Below are positions 35,446-44,300 of a DNA stretch of 64,000 bases, piece by piece. The notes under the pieces were generated by a model. The model was not told where the DNA came from and ran no database searches. It was given only the letters and a program-made list of their open reading frames with translations. Numbering within the stretch: position 1 is the first letter of the stretch; each line of letters starts with the position of its first letter. Source of the DNA: Wenjunlia tyrosinilytica (GTDB lineage Bacteria; Actinomycetota; Actinomycetes; Streptomycetales; Streptomycetaceae); the NCBI RefSeq assembly GCF_014646055.1, contig NZ_BMMS01000007.1, forward strand, positions 124,001-188,000, given 5' to 3'. The position numbers were made by a program, and so were the translations under genes.

Positions 35446-35485
35446 AGGCTATGGGGATTGTCGTAGCGGGCGCAAACTATTTTTT
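35446..35485 (-). promoter_or_regulatory. Candidate wblC promoter with AT-rich upstream element
   Basis: Minus strand: the tract AAAAAATAGT (35485-35476) directly abuts TTGCGC (35475-35470, -35-like), followed by 18 bases and TAGCCT (35451-35446, -10-like). An AT tract next to the -35 element is the signature of WhiB7-type autoregulated promoters. The transcript would have a leader of about 760 bases. Confidence 0.6.
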
Positions 35486-35513
35486 CGACGAATCTTCGCC
35501 AGTCCGCGCAAGA

Positions 35514-37685
35514 TTACCCGGGCGTGGCACCGAAGGGCTCCTGACCTGCGCAGAGTTCGAGAACGTCGGCTCCGAAGCGGTCGAGTTTGGCTCGGCCGAC
35601 ACCCGGGATCGCTGTCAGTTCGGCGACAGACGCCGGAGAGCTCTCCGCAATCGCCAGCAGCGTCGCGTCCGTGAAGACGCAGTAGGCCGGCACACCCTGC
35701 TCCTTGGCGCGCTCGCCGCGCCAGTCCCGCAGCCGCTCGTAGAGCCCCTCGTCGAGATCCGAGGGGCAGTCCTCGCAGCGTCGCAGCTTGCGCTCGACCG
35801 CCTCGGACAGCACCCGGCCGCAGACGCGGCACTTGACCGGGCCCCGCCTGCGGCTCGCGCCGCCCGTGCTCTCGGCGGCGCGCCCGCTCCCGGCGGCCCG
35901 GCCCGCCCCTCGCGCCGCCGAGCCGGGCCGCAGACCCTCGAGGAACCGGGTCGGCCTGCGGCCGGCCCTGCCGCCGGGCGAGCGGGCCAGCGCCCAGGAC
36001 AGGGACAGATGCAGCCGCGCTCTGGTGACGCCGACGTAGAGCAGCCGACGCTCCTCCTCGACCTGCTCGGGCGTCCTGGCGTAGGTGATGGGCACCATGC
36101 CCTCGGTGAGCCCGACGAGGAACACCGCGTCCCACTCCAGGCCCTTCGCCGCGTGCAGCGAGGCCAGGGTGACGCCCTCGACGGTCGGCGCGTGCTGGGC
36201 GCTCGCCCGCTCGTCCAGCTCGGCCACGAAGTCCGCCAGCGTGGCCTCCTGCCGACCCGCCGAGAACTCCTCGGCGAGCCGCACCAGCGCGGCCAGGGAC
36301 TCCCAGCGGTCGCGCACCGCGCCCGAGCCCGAGGGGGCCCGAGCGGTCCAACCTCTCGTGCCGAGCACGGCACGGACCTGCTCGGGGACACCGACGGCGT
36401 CGTCGAGCGCCCGGTCGGCGCCTCCCGCGCGGGCCGCCCCTCGCAGCAGCAGCCCCGCCTCGCGCACCTCGGGCCGCTCGAAGAACCGCTCCGCCCCGCG
36501 CAGCTGATAGGCGATGCCGAGGTCGGCGAGCGCCTGCTCGTAGACCTCGGACTGGCCGTTGGTACGGAACAGCACCGCGATCTCGCTGGCCCGCACTCCG
36601 GCGTCGAGGAGGGCCTTGACGCGGCCGGCGGTGCCCTCGGCCTCCGTCGGTTCGTCGGAGTACTCGGTGTACACGGGGTCGGGGCCCGCTTCGCGCTGCG
36701 AGATCAGCTCCAGCCGGTGCTGGGCGGCCCGGCCGCCGCTGCCCGGGGCGGCCGACTGGGCCAGCAGCCCATTGGCCAGGTGCACCACCTGCGGCGTCGA
36801 GCGGTAGTCGCGCACGAGCTTGACCACCGTGGCGTCCGGGTGCCGCGTCCTGAAGTTCAGCAGGAAGTCGGGGGTGGCACCGGTGAAGGAGTAGATGGTC
36901 TGTCCCGCGTCGCCCACGACGCAGACGCTCTCCCGGCCACCGAGCCACAGGTCGAGCAGGCGCTGCTGGAGCGGGCTGACGTCCTGGTACTCGTCGACCA
37001 CGAAGTGCTGATACTGCGAGCGGACCTGCTCGGCGACGTCCGCGCGCTCCTCGAGCACCCCCACGGTCAGCAGGAGCACATCCTCGAAGTCGATCACCGC
37101 CCGATCGCGCTTGAGCTCCTCGTAGGCGGCGTAGATCTTGGCGATCTCGGCGGGGTCGCGCGGGGCCTCGCGGCCGGCCTTGGCGACGGCCGCCGGGTAG
37201 TCCTCGGGGACGGTCTGGGTGACCTTGGACCACTCGATCTCACCGGTGGCGTCCCGCAACTCGTTCCGATCCAGGCGGACACGGCAGCGTGCCGCCGCCT
37301 CGGCCACGAGCTGGACCTTCCGCTCGACCAGGCGCGGCAGCTCCCCGCCGACGGCCCTCGGCCAGAAGTACTGGAGCTGGCGCAGGGCCGCGCTGTGGAA
37401 GGTCCGCGCCTGCACTCCGCCCGCGCCCAGCTGTCTGAGCCTGCCCCGCATCTCGCCCGCGGCGCGGGCGGTGAAGGTGACGGCGAGGACACTGCCGGGC
37501 TGGAGGATCCCCGCACGCACGCCGTAGGCGATGCGGTGCGTGATGGCCCTCGTCTTGCCCGTGCCGGCTCCCGCCAGGACGCAGACGGGCCCGTGCAGGG
37601 CCGTGGCGACCTCGCGCTGCTCGGGGTCGAGCCCTTCGAGCACCGCGTCGGCGGTGGGTGGGGGGAACAGCGGTGGTGCGGTCAC
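35514..37685 (-). CDS. uvrD2: UvrD2-type superfamily 1 helicase with tetracysteine and HRDC domains
   Basis: 723 residues. The N-terminal motor has Walker A AGAGTGKTRAITHRIA (about 38-50), DEYQDVSP (motif II), GDAGQTIYSFTGA (motif III), LHAAKGLEWDAVFLVG (motif V) and VGVTRARLHLSLS (motif VI). A CRVC...CEDC zinc module and a C-terminal HRDC-like domain ending GVGRAKLDRFGADVLELC complete the mycobacterial UvrD2 architecture. The GTG at 37685 gives MTAPPLF. The gene diverges from the mycoredoxin gene. It acts in DNA repair by unwinding 3'-tailed duplexes. Confidence 0.94.
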   Translation of the reverse strand: MTAPPLFPPPTADAVLEGLDPEQREVATALHGPVCVLAGAGTGKTRAITHRIAYGVRAGILQPGSVLAVTFTARAAGEMRGRLRQLGAGGVQARTFHSAALRQLQYFWPRAVGGELPRLVERKVQLVAEAAARCRVRLDRNELRDATGEIEWSKVTQTVPEDYPAAVAKAGREAPRDPAEIAKIYAAYEELKRDRAVIDFEDVLLLTVGVLEERADVAEQVRSQYQHFVVDEYQDVSPLQQRLLDLWLGGRESVCVVGDAGQTIYSFTGATPDFLLNFRTRHPDATVVKLVRDYRSTPQVVHLANGLLAQSAAPGSGGRAAQHRLELISQREAGPDPVYTEYSDEPTEAEGTAGRVKALLDAGVRASEIAVLFRTNGQSEVYEQALADLGIAYQLRGAERFFERPEVREAGLLLRGAARAGGADRALDDAVGVPEQVRAVLGTRGWTARAPSGSGAVRDRWESLAALVRLAEEFSAGRQEATLADFVAELDERASAQHAPTVEGVTLASLHAAKGLEWDAVFLVGLTEGMVPITYARTPEQVEEERRLLYVGVTRARLHLSLSWALARSPGGRAGRRPTRFLEGLRPGSAARGAGRAAGSGRAAESTGGASRRRGPVKCRVCGRVLSEAVERKLRRCEDCPSDLDEGLYERLRDWRGERAKEQGVPAYCVFTDATLLAIAESSPASVAELTAIPGVGRAKLDRFGADVLELCAGQEPFGATPG

Positions 37686-37788
37686 CGGGCCATGCTCTCA
37701 GTTCCAGCGTGATGTGCGGGAAAGTTGTCCACAGGTGGGGTTCGATTGTCGTACTGGAACCTGTGAACGAACCTGGGGCCTCGTCCCT

Positions 37789-37814
37789 GGAATGTCCCGG
37801 GGTGCACACACGTT
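37789..37814 (+). promoter_or_regulatory. SigR-dependent promoter of the mycoredoxin gene
   Basis: GGAAT (37789-37793), exactly 18 bases, then GTT (37812-37814), the SigR consensus. It is about 60 bases upstream of the ATG at 37875. Confidence 0.82.
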
Positions 37815-37874
37815 CTGTGAATGGATCCGCGAGGACCGCCCCACTACCGACAGCTCAGGAGCACGAGGACCGAC

Positions 37875-38129
37875 ATGGGCACTGTGACGATGTACAGCAC
37901 CACGTGGTGCGGCTACTGCCGCAGGCTGAAGGGCCAGATGGACCGCGAGGGGATCGGCTACAGCGAGGTCAACATCGAGCAGGACCCGCAGTCGGCCCAG
38001 TTCGTGGAGAGCGTCAACAACGGCAACCAGACCGTGCCGACCGTTGTCGTGACCCCCGCGGGCGGTGGCGAGCGGGTCGTGATGACCAACCCGAGCCTGC
38101 GTCAGGTCCAGGAAGCCCTCGCCACCTGA
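37875..38129 (+). CDS. Mycoredoxin (glutaredoxin-like, mycothiol-dependent)
   Basis: 84 residues with the redox-active TTWCGYCRRLK (CGYC) near 12-15, the cis-Pro segment QTVPTVVV and a thioredoxin fold of glutaredoxin size. Actinomycete proteins of this type (Mrx1) reduce S-mycothiolated proteins. The start is the ATG at 37875 with GAGG upstream. The SigR promoter in front supports a role in thiol stress. Confidence 0.92.
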   Translation: MGTVTMYSTTWCGYCRRLKGQMDREGIGYSEVNIEQDPQSAQFVESVNNGNQTVPTVVVTPAGGGERVVMTNPSLRQVQEALAT

Positions 38130-38175
38130 CGACGCCGGCCCGTAAGGCCGCGCCGCGGACAAGGCGGACCGCACG

Positions 38176-38207
38176 GAAGGCCCCTTCGCCGACGCGAGGG
38201 GGCCTTC
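38176..38207 (+). terminator. Hairpin terminator after the mycoredoxin gene
   Basis: GAAGGCCCC pairs with GGGGCCTTC around a 14-base loop, about 46 bases past the stop codon. Confidence 0.7.
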
Positions 38208-38210
38208 GCC

Positions 38211-38275
38211 CTGCTTGCTCGGCCTGCTTGCTCGGCCTGCTTGCTCGGCCTGCTTGCTCGGCCTGCTTGCTACGC
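38211..38275. repeat. 13-bp tandem repeat (CTGCTTGCTCGGC)
   Basis: Five consecutive copies, the last diverged, followed by degenerate relatives to about 38355. They sit between the mycoredoxin terminator and the nudC stop codon. Confidence 0.88.
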
Positions 38276-38370
38276 CGTGCCGCTTCGCCGTGCCGCTTCG
38301 CGCTGCTTGCTTCGCGCTGCTTGCTCGGCCCTGCTCGCTTCGCCGGGCTCGCTGCCCGCGCGCCGACGGC

Positions 38371-39381
38371 TCACGGTCGCGGCAGCGGCTCCCCGTACCA
38401 GAGTTCGACCAGCCGCCGCGCGATCGACATCTCCGTCGGCGGGACGACCTCGCCCGACATCACCGCTTCCCGCAGCTCCTCCCGGCTGAACCACCGTGCC
38501 TCGGACATCTCCTCACCGTCCACCTGGATCCCCGTGGTCAGCGCCCTCGCCATGAAGCCGAGCATCAGGCTCGACGGGAACGGGTGCGGCTGGCTGCCCG
38601 CGTAGGCCACCTCGCCGACGACGACCCCCGACTCCTCGACGACCTCCCGGCGCACGGCCTGCTCCAGTGACTCCCCCGGCTCCACGAACCCGGCGAGGGT
38701 GGAGAACCGCCCCTGCGGCCACAGCGCGTGGTTCCCGAGCAGGCAGCGGTCCTGGTCGTCCACCACCAGCATGATCACCGCCGGGTCGGTGCGCGGGTAG
38801 TGCTCCGCCCCGCATGCCGCGCAGCGCCGCACGTGGCCGGCCACCGCGACTTCCGTGGCCAGTCCGCAGCGGGCGCAGAAGCGGTGCATCCGGTGCCAGT
38901 TCTCCAGCGCCACCGCGTGCACCATCAGCCCGGAGTCCAGGTCGTTCAGCAGCAGCGCCACCTCGCGCAGGCCCGCGGGGCGCGCGGGGTCGTCCATCCG
39001 CCCGGGCAGCTTCTCCACGGACAGGGCGAAGTAGGCCACCCCCTCGGCGTCGACGCCGAGGAAGTACCGCTCGCCACCGTCGGGCGCCTCGAAGGACGGG
39101 ACGAGCACGAGCTCCGCCCGCTTGTCCCCGCCGTCCCCCGTGTCCATCACCAGGGCCTTGCCCTCGCTGACGACGAGCACGCGGCTGTCCGGGTGGCTCC
39201 AGGCGGCCGCCAGCCAGGCCTCGTCGGTACGGTGCTCGGCGGCGCGGTCCACCGCGGTGCGGGCGAGCGGCAGCACCGGCTGGCTCACGCCCTCGATGTT
39301 CTCGTAGTCACGGAATCCGGTGAAGCCGGTCCGTTCGGCACAGGTCACAGTCGTCCCATCACCACAGTCGTCGTCCCCCAT
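38371..39381 (-). CDS. nudC: NADH pyrophosphatase / RNA decapping NUDIX protein NudC
   Basis: About 336 residues. A central zinc ribbon (CARCG...CAACG), the Nudix box GFVEPGESLEQAVRREVVEE, and the family marker SQPHPFPSSLM (usually SQPWPFP; Trp is replaced by His here). NudC hydrolyses NAD(H) and removes NAD caps from RNA. The start is uncertain: ATG at 39381 is used, with GTG at 39348 possible. The gene lies 26 bases downstream of the M20 peptidase gene, probably in one operon. Confidence 0.9.
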   Translation of the reverse strand: MGDDDCGDGTTVTCAERTGFTGFRDYENIEGVSQPVLPLARTAVDRAAEHRTDEAWLAAAWSHPDSRVLVVSEGKALVMDTGDGGDKRAELVLVPSFEAPDGGERYFLGVDAEGVAYFALSVEKLPGRMDDPARPAGLREVALLLNDLDSGLMVHAVALENWHRMHRFCARCGLATEVAVAGHVRRCAACGAEHYPRTDPAVIMLVVDDQDRCLLGNHALWPQGRFSTLAGFVEPGESLEQAVRREVVEESGVVVGEVAYAGSQPHPFPSSLMLGFMARALTTGIQVDGEEMSEARWFSREELREAVMSGEVVPPTEMSIARRLVELWYGEPLPRP

Positions 39382-39407
39382 CAACCGGCGCGAACTCCCC
39401 TTCGGTG

Positions 39408-40814
39408 TCAAGCGCCGGCGGGCCGCCAGTGCTCCGCCAGGTCGCCCCACAGATAGGCGGCCGTCTCAACACCCTTGAGCAGCAGGTCCAGCTCCACCTT
39501 CTCATTCACCGAGTGCCAGCCGTCCGACGGGACCGAGATCCCCAGGAACAGCACCGGCGCTCCGAGTACGTCCCGCAGGTCGGCGGCGGGGCCCGAGCCT
39601 CCCTCGCGGGTGAACAGGATCTCCTTGCCGAACGCACGGCCCATGGCCCGCGTCAGGGACTCGAGCGCCGGGTGGTCCAGCGGGGTCAGGCACGGCCGGG
39701 TCGCGCCCCAGAAGGTGATCTCGTGCCGGATCCCGGCGGGCAGCCGCTCGGCGACCCAGTCGGCGATGGACCGCTGGATCTTCGCCTCGTCCTGCCCGGC
39801 CACGAGCCGGAACGACAGCTTCAGCTGCGCCTCGGCCGGGATGATCGTCTTGCCGCCGGGGCCCTGGTAGCCGCCGTGGATGCCGTTGACCTCGGCGGTG
39901 GGCCGCGCCCAGATCCGCTCCAGGGTGGTGAAGCCCTCCTCGCCGAGCAGCGCGCCCGACTTGGAGGTTTCGAGGAACCACTCGTCCTCGAAGGGCAGCC
40001 GGGCGAAGAGTTCGCGCTCGCGGTCGGTGAGCTCGACGACGCCCTCGTAGAAGCCGGGGACGGTGACCCGGCGGGCGTCGTCGTGCAGCGCGGCGGCCAG
40101 ACGGGCGGCCTCGGTCGCCGGATTGGGCACGGCGCCGCCGAAAGAGCCGGAGTGGATGTCCTGGCTGGGCCCGTGCAGGTCGATCTGGCAGTCGGTGAGG
40201 CCGCGCATGCCGGTGCACACGGTGGGGGTGCCCGGGCCCCACATCCCGGTGTCGGAGACGATCACCGTGTCGCAGGCGAGCCGGTCGGCGCGCTCGCGCA
40301 CCAGCTCGAGGAAGTTGGGGGAGCCGGACTCCTCCTCGCCCTCGACGAGGAGTTTGAGATTGACCGCGGGAGCGGTGCGGCCGGTCGCGGCGAGGTGCGC
40401 GCGCACGCCCAGGGTGTGGAAGAACACCTGCCCCTTGTCGTCGGCCGCGCCCCGCCCGTACATCCGGCCGTCCCGGACCGCCGGGTCGAACGGGTCCGTG
40501 TCCCAGCCGTCCTCCCGGGCGGCGGGCTGGACGTCGTGGTGGCCGTAGACCAGCACCGTGGGCGCGTCCGGCTCGCCGGAGGGCCACTCGGCGAAAACGG
40601 CCGGCAGACCGCTGGTCTCCCACACCTGCGCCGTCGGGAAGCCGGTCTCGGACAGCTTGGCCGCCAGCCACTCGGCGCTGCGCCGGACATCGCCCGCGCG
40701 GCCGGGGTCGGCGGAGACCGAGGGGATGCGGAGCCACTCGGCGAGTTCGTCGAGGAAGCCGCCGCCGTTCTGGTCGATGAAGGCGCGGACGCCGTTGTCC
40801 GGTGCGTTGCTCAT
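39408..40814 (-). CDS. M20-family dipeptidase
   Basis: 468 residues with a co-catalytic di-zinc site: GHHDVQPA, GRGAADDKGQ (bridging Asp), the general base in EGEEESGS, the Asp of SDTGMWGP and a late His in WHSVNEKVEL. A dimerisation (lid) domain lies at about 200-350. Related proteins are CNDP-type dipeptidases with wide specificity. It has no signal peptide. ATG at 40814. Confidence 0.92.
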   Translation of the reverse strand: MSNAPDNGVRAFIDQNGGGFLDELAEWLRIPSVSADPGRAGDVRRSAEWLAAKLSETGFPTAQVWETSGLPAVFAEWPSGEPDAPTVLVYGHHDVQPAAREDGWDTDPFDPAVRDGRMYGRGAADDKGQVFFHTLGVRAHLAATGRTAPAVNLKLLVEGEEESGSPNFLELVRERADRLACDTVIVSDTGMWGPGTPTVCTGMRGLTDCQIDLHGPSQDIHSGSFGGAVPNPATEAARLAAALHDDARRVTVPGFYEGVVELTDRERELFARLPFEDEWFLETSKSGALLGEEGFTTLERIWARPTAEVNGIHGGYQGPGGKTIIPAEAQLKLSFRLVAGQDEAKIQRSIADWVAERLPAGIRHEITFWGATRPCLTPLDHPALESLTRAMGRAFGKEILFTREGGSGPAADLRDVLGAPVLFLGISVPSDGWHSVNEKVELDLLLKGVETAAYLWGDLAEHWRPAGA

Positions 40815-40825
40815 GGGTACCGAGC

Positions 40826-43800
40826 CTAACCAACGAGGATGCGCTCGAGTCCCTCGCGGTCGGGCAGGCCTCGCGGCCTGACGACCTCGCCGGTGCGCAC
40901 ATAGAGGAAGGCCGCGTCCACCCGCTCCGGGGCGATACCGAGCTGTTCGGCCCAGGCCAGGCGGTAGACCGCGAGCTGGAGCGGATCGGCGGTACGGCCG
41001 CGGCTGGTCTTCCAGTCCACGACCTCGTAGCCGCCGTCGTCGTCCCGGTAGACGGCGTCGATGCGGCCGCGGACCAGCCGTCCGCCGAGCGAGAGCTGGA
41101 ACGGGGCCTCGACGCGGAAGGGGGTCCGGTCGGCGTAGGAGGTGCGCAGGAACGCCTCCTTGAGCGCGCCGAGATCCTGCTCGTCGTCGATCTCCGCGTC
41201 CTCCATGCCCGGCAGGTCGTCCGGCTCGATCAGCGGCAGCGGCTCGAACAGCGACTCCACCCACGCGTGGAAGCGGGTGCCCCGGCGGGCGGCCGGCTGG
41301 GGCGGGCGGGGCAGCGGCCGGGCCAGCTCCCGGGCGAAGCCGTCGGGGTCGGCGGCCAGGCGCATCAGCTGCGAGGTGGACAGCGACGGGGGCAGGGGGA
41401 CATCCCGGACGGTGGCGCGGGCGCGCCGCAGCTCCCCGGCGAGGGCATCGAGGTCGCGGTCCCAGGACTCGGCGAGCCTGGCCTCCTCGGGATCGAGCAC
41501 CTCCTCGGGAGCGAGCGCTCCTTCAGGATCGAGCACCTCCTCGGGAGCGAATCCCTCCTCCAGGACGAACCTCTCCTCAAGGACGTACCCCTCCTCGGGA
41601 ACGGGCGCCTCCTCGGGAACGTACCCCTCCTCGGGAACGGGCGCCTCCTCGTGGACGACCGCCTGCTTGGGGATCAGCGCCTCGCGCGTGGACGCCTGCT
41701 CGCAGACCCTCCCCTCGCCTGCGCCTTCCAGCAGCGCTCGCACCGTCGCCGCCGCCTGCTTGCGCCGCCGCGTGGCCACCGGGTCGAGCGGGAGCGGCCA
41801 CTGGTGGTCCACCGTCCTGGCCAGGGCCGGGTTCTTCTCGTCCGCCTCCGGTTCGTCCGCCCACGCCTCGATCTCGCCGAAGCCCGCCTCGCAGTGCTCC
41901 CGCAGGGCGGTGAGGAACGAGGACGGGCCGCGCGGACGGGTCTGGCTCGGCCCCCACCAGTGACCGGACCCGAGCAGGAGGGACCGCGGCCGGGTGAACG
42001 TCACATAGCCCAGCCGAAGCTCCTCCACCACCTGGTGCTCGCGCATCCCGGTCTCGAACGCCTTGAGCCCCTTGGCGTTCCACTCGGCGACGTCCGGCAG
42101 GGTCTCCCGGTCGCCGCGCAGGGCGTGCGGGAGCACATGGGCGTTGCGTGTCCACAGCGAGCGGGACTGGGTGCTGGGGAACGACTTCTCCACCAGCCCG
42201 GGGACAGCGACCACGTCCCACTCCAGGCCCTTGGACTTGTGGGCGGTGAGCACCTTCACCGTGTTGGCACCCCCGGGCAGGGTGTTGTCCAGGCCCTTGT
42301 CGTAGCGGGCGGCGGTGCGCAGGAAACCGAGGAACGCGGTGAGCGAGGGGTCCCCGTCGAGGTCCGCGAAGGACGCCGCCGTGTCCAGGAAGGCGCCCAG
42401 GCTCTCCCGGCGCCGGGCCGCCAGCGCGTGCGGTGAGGCGGACAGCTCCACCTCCAGGCCGGTCACCGCGAGGACCCGGTGGAGGACGTCCATCAGCGGG
42501 TCGGCCAGCGAGCGCCGCAGTTCCCGCAGTTCGGTGGCCAGTCGGGCGAAGCGGGTCCTGGCCTCGGGCGAGAACGGCAGATCGTCGCGCGGATCGGCGT
42601 CGAGGAAGGTGTCGAGGGCATCGGCGAGGGAGACCACCTCGGTGGGATCCACGCCCGCGACGGCCTCGGCCAGCCTGCCGTCCGGGTCGTCCCCGTCCGC
42701 CTCGGCCGCGTGGCCCACGAGGGCTCGGGCGCGGCGGCCGAGCAGCGCCAGATCGCGGGGCCCGATCCTCCAGCGCGGCCCGACGAGCAGACGCACCAGC
42801 GCCGCGTTCGCCGTCGGGTCCTGGAGCACCTCGCAGACGGCGACCAGGTCGGCCACCTCGGGCAGGTGCAGCAGCCCCGAGAGCCCCACGACCTCGACGG
42901 GGACGTCCCGTTCGACGAGGGCGGCGTGGATGTCGGGGAAGTCCCGCCCGCCGCGGCACAGCACGGCGATCTCGCCGGGTGCGGTGCCGGTGCGCACCAG
43001 GTGGGCGATGGAGTCGGCGAGCCAGCCGATCTCCTCGTCATGGGTGGACAGCAGGGCGCAGCGCACCAAGCCGTCCCGCTCCGCCCCCGGCGCGGGGCGC
43101 AGCGCCTCCACGCCCTCGTGCCGCTCGCGCAGGTCCTCGGCGAGCCGGTTGGCGAGATCGAGCAGGCGGCCGCCGCTGCGGCGGTTCTCGCTGAGGGAGA
43201 AGCGGCGGGCCGGGGTGCCGTCGCGGTGCGGGAAGTGCTCGGGGAAGTCGTCGAGGTTGGCGACGGAGGCACCGCGCCAGCCGTAGATCGCCTGGCAGGG
43301 GTCGCCGACGGCGGTGACGGGATGGCCGGTCGGCCCTGTCCGCGGGGTGGCGCCGAAGAGCCCGGCCAGCAGGAGCCGCTGGGCGACGGAGGTGTCCTGG
43401 TACTCGTCGAGGAGGACGACCGCGAACTGCTCGCGCAGGATCCGCCCGACCTCCGGCCGCGTCTGGGCGAGGGTGGCCGTGTGGGCGATCTGGTCGCCGA
43501 AGTCCAGCAGGTCGGCGCCGCGCTTCTCGGCGCGGTAGCGCTCGACGAGGTCGGTCAGCTGCAGCCGGGCGGTGGCGGCCTCGGGGACCTTGCGCAGCCC
43601 CTCGTTGCTCAGCCGCGCGCCCTGGAGTCCGGCGAGCAGGTCGCTGTCGTACCGGCGCAGCCGCGCGAGGTCCACCAGGTGCTCGGCCAACTCGCCGTCG
43701 AGGGCGAGCAGGTCGGTGACGAGTTCGGCGAGGGACTTGGTCAGCGCCGGGTAGGGGCCGGGCGCGCGGCGCATCGCCCGGGCGGCGAGCTGGTAGCGGG

Positions 43801-44218
43801 TGGCGTCGGCGAGCAGCCGGGCGGTGGGCTCGATGCCGATGCGCAGGCCGTGCTCCTTGAGCAGCTGCCCGGCGAAGGCGTGGTAGGTGGAGATGGCCGG
43901 CTCTCCGGAGGCCTCGTCCTCGTCCACGGGGTCGAGTTCGACGACGCCGGCCTTGACCAGGGCCTTGCGGACGCGCTCCGCGAGCTCGCCGGCCGCCTTG
44001 TTGGTGAAGGTCAGGCCGAGCACCTGCTCGGGCCTGACCTGTCCGGTGCCGACGAGCCAGACCACCCGTGCGGCCATGACGGTGGTCTTGCCCGATCCGG
44101 CCCCGGCCACGATCACGTTCGGTGCCAGGGGTGCGGTGATGGCCGCCGTCTGCTCCCGGGTGAACGGGATCCCGAGGAGGTCCTTGAGTTCCTCGGGACG
44201 GGTGATGCGCGGTGCCAT
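40826..44218 (-). CDS. adnB: AdnB subunit of the AdnAB helicase-nuclease
   Basis: 1130 residues. UvrD-type motor with Walker A VAGAGSGKTT (near 36-42), VVLLDEYQDTSVAQ, GDPCQAIYGWRGAS and TAHKSKGLEWDVV. The C-terminal RecB-like nuclease has GRIDAVYRDDDGGYEVVDWK (metal-binding D, D and K) and lacks the iron-sulfur cysteines found in AdnA. AdnAB resects double-strand ends in actinobacteria. A 65-residue acidic linker of PEEGYV/PEEAPV repeats (bases about 41470-41660) joins motor and nuclease. ATG at 44218. It is separated from adnA by a lipoprotein gene. Confidence 0.92.
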   Translation of the reverse strand: MAPRITRPEELKDLLGIPFTREQTAAITAPLAPNVIVAGAGSGKTTVMAARVVWLVGTGQVRPEQVLGLTFTNKAAGELAERVRKALVKAGVVELDPVDEDEASGEPAISTYHAFAGQLLKEHGLRIGIEPTARLLADATRYQLAARAMRRAPGPYPALTKSLAELVTDLLALDGELAEHLVDLARLRRYDSDLLAGLQGARLSNEGLRKVPEAATARLQLTDLVERYRAEKRGADLLDFGDQIAHTATLAQTRPEVGRILREQFAVVLLDEYQDTSVAQRLLLAGLFGATPRTGPTGHPVTAVGDPCQAIYGWRGASVANLDDFPEHFPHRDGTPARRFSLSENRRSGGRLLDLANRLAEDLRERHEGVEALRPAPGAERDGLVRCALLSTHDEEIGWLADSIAHLVRTGTAPGEIAVLCRGGRDFPDIHAALVERDVPVEVVGLSGLLHLPEVADLVAVCEVLQDPTANAALVRLLVGPRWRIGPRDLALLGRRARALVGHAAEADGDDPDGRLAEAVAGVDPTEVVSLADALDTFLDADPRDDLPFSPEARTRFARLATELRELRRSLADPLMDVLHRVLAVTGLEVELSASPHALAARRRESLGAFLDTAASFADLDGDPSLTAFLGFLRTAARYDKGLDNTLPGGANTVKVLTAHKSKGLEWDVVAVPGLVEKSFPSTQSRSLWTRNAHVLPHALRGDRETLPDVAEWNAKGLKAFETGMREHQVVEELRLGYVTFTRPRSLLLGSGHWWGPSQTRPRGPSSFLTALREHCEAGFGEIEAWADEPEADEKNPALARTVDHQWPLPLDPVATRRRKQAAATVRALLEGAGEGRVCEQASTREALIPKQAVVHEEAPVPEEGYVPEEAPVPEEGYVLEERFVLEEGFAPEEVLDPEGALAPEEVLDPEEARLAESWDRDLDALAGELRRARATVRDVPLPPSLSTSQLMRLAADPDGFARELARPLPRPPQPAARRGTRFHAWVESLFEPLPLIEPDDLPGMEDAEIDDEQDLGALKEAFLRTSYADRTPFRVEAPFQLSLGGRLVRGRIDAVYRDDDGGYEVVDWKTSRGRTADPLQLAVYRLAWAEQLGIAPERVDAAFLYVRTGEVVRPRGLPDREGLERILVG
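41470..41660 (-). repeat. Coding tandem repeats in the AdnB interdomain linker
   Basis: Degenerate 15-18-bp units with GAGGAG cores encode alternating (V/A/L)(P/L/D)PEE(G/A/V) peptides. The unit pair GAGGCGCCCGTTCCC / GAGGGGTACGTTCCC is duplicated exactly. Confidence 0.82.
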
Positions 44219-44300
44219 CCGAGTGAGGGTAGTCGCAGCCTCGGACAGCCCGGACGGCACCGCTCTCGCTCCGGGACGCGTCAGCACGCCCCGGGAGGCG

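Noticed and set aside
38211-38275. CRISPR-like direct repeats
   Set aside because: Units are 13 bp, contiguous and without unique spacers; no cas genes are nearby. Simple tandem repeat.
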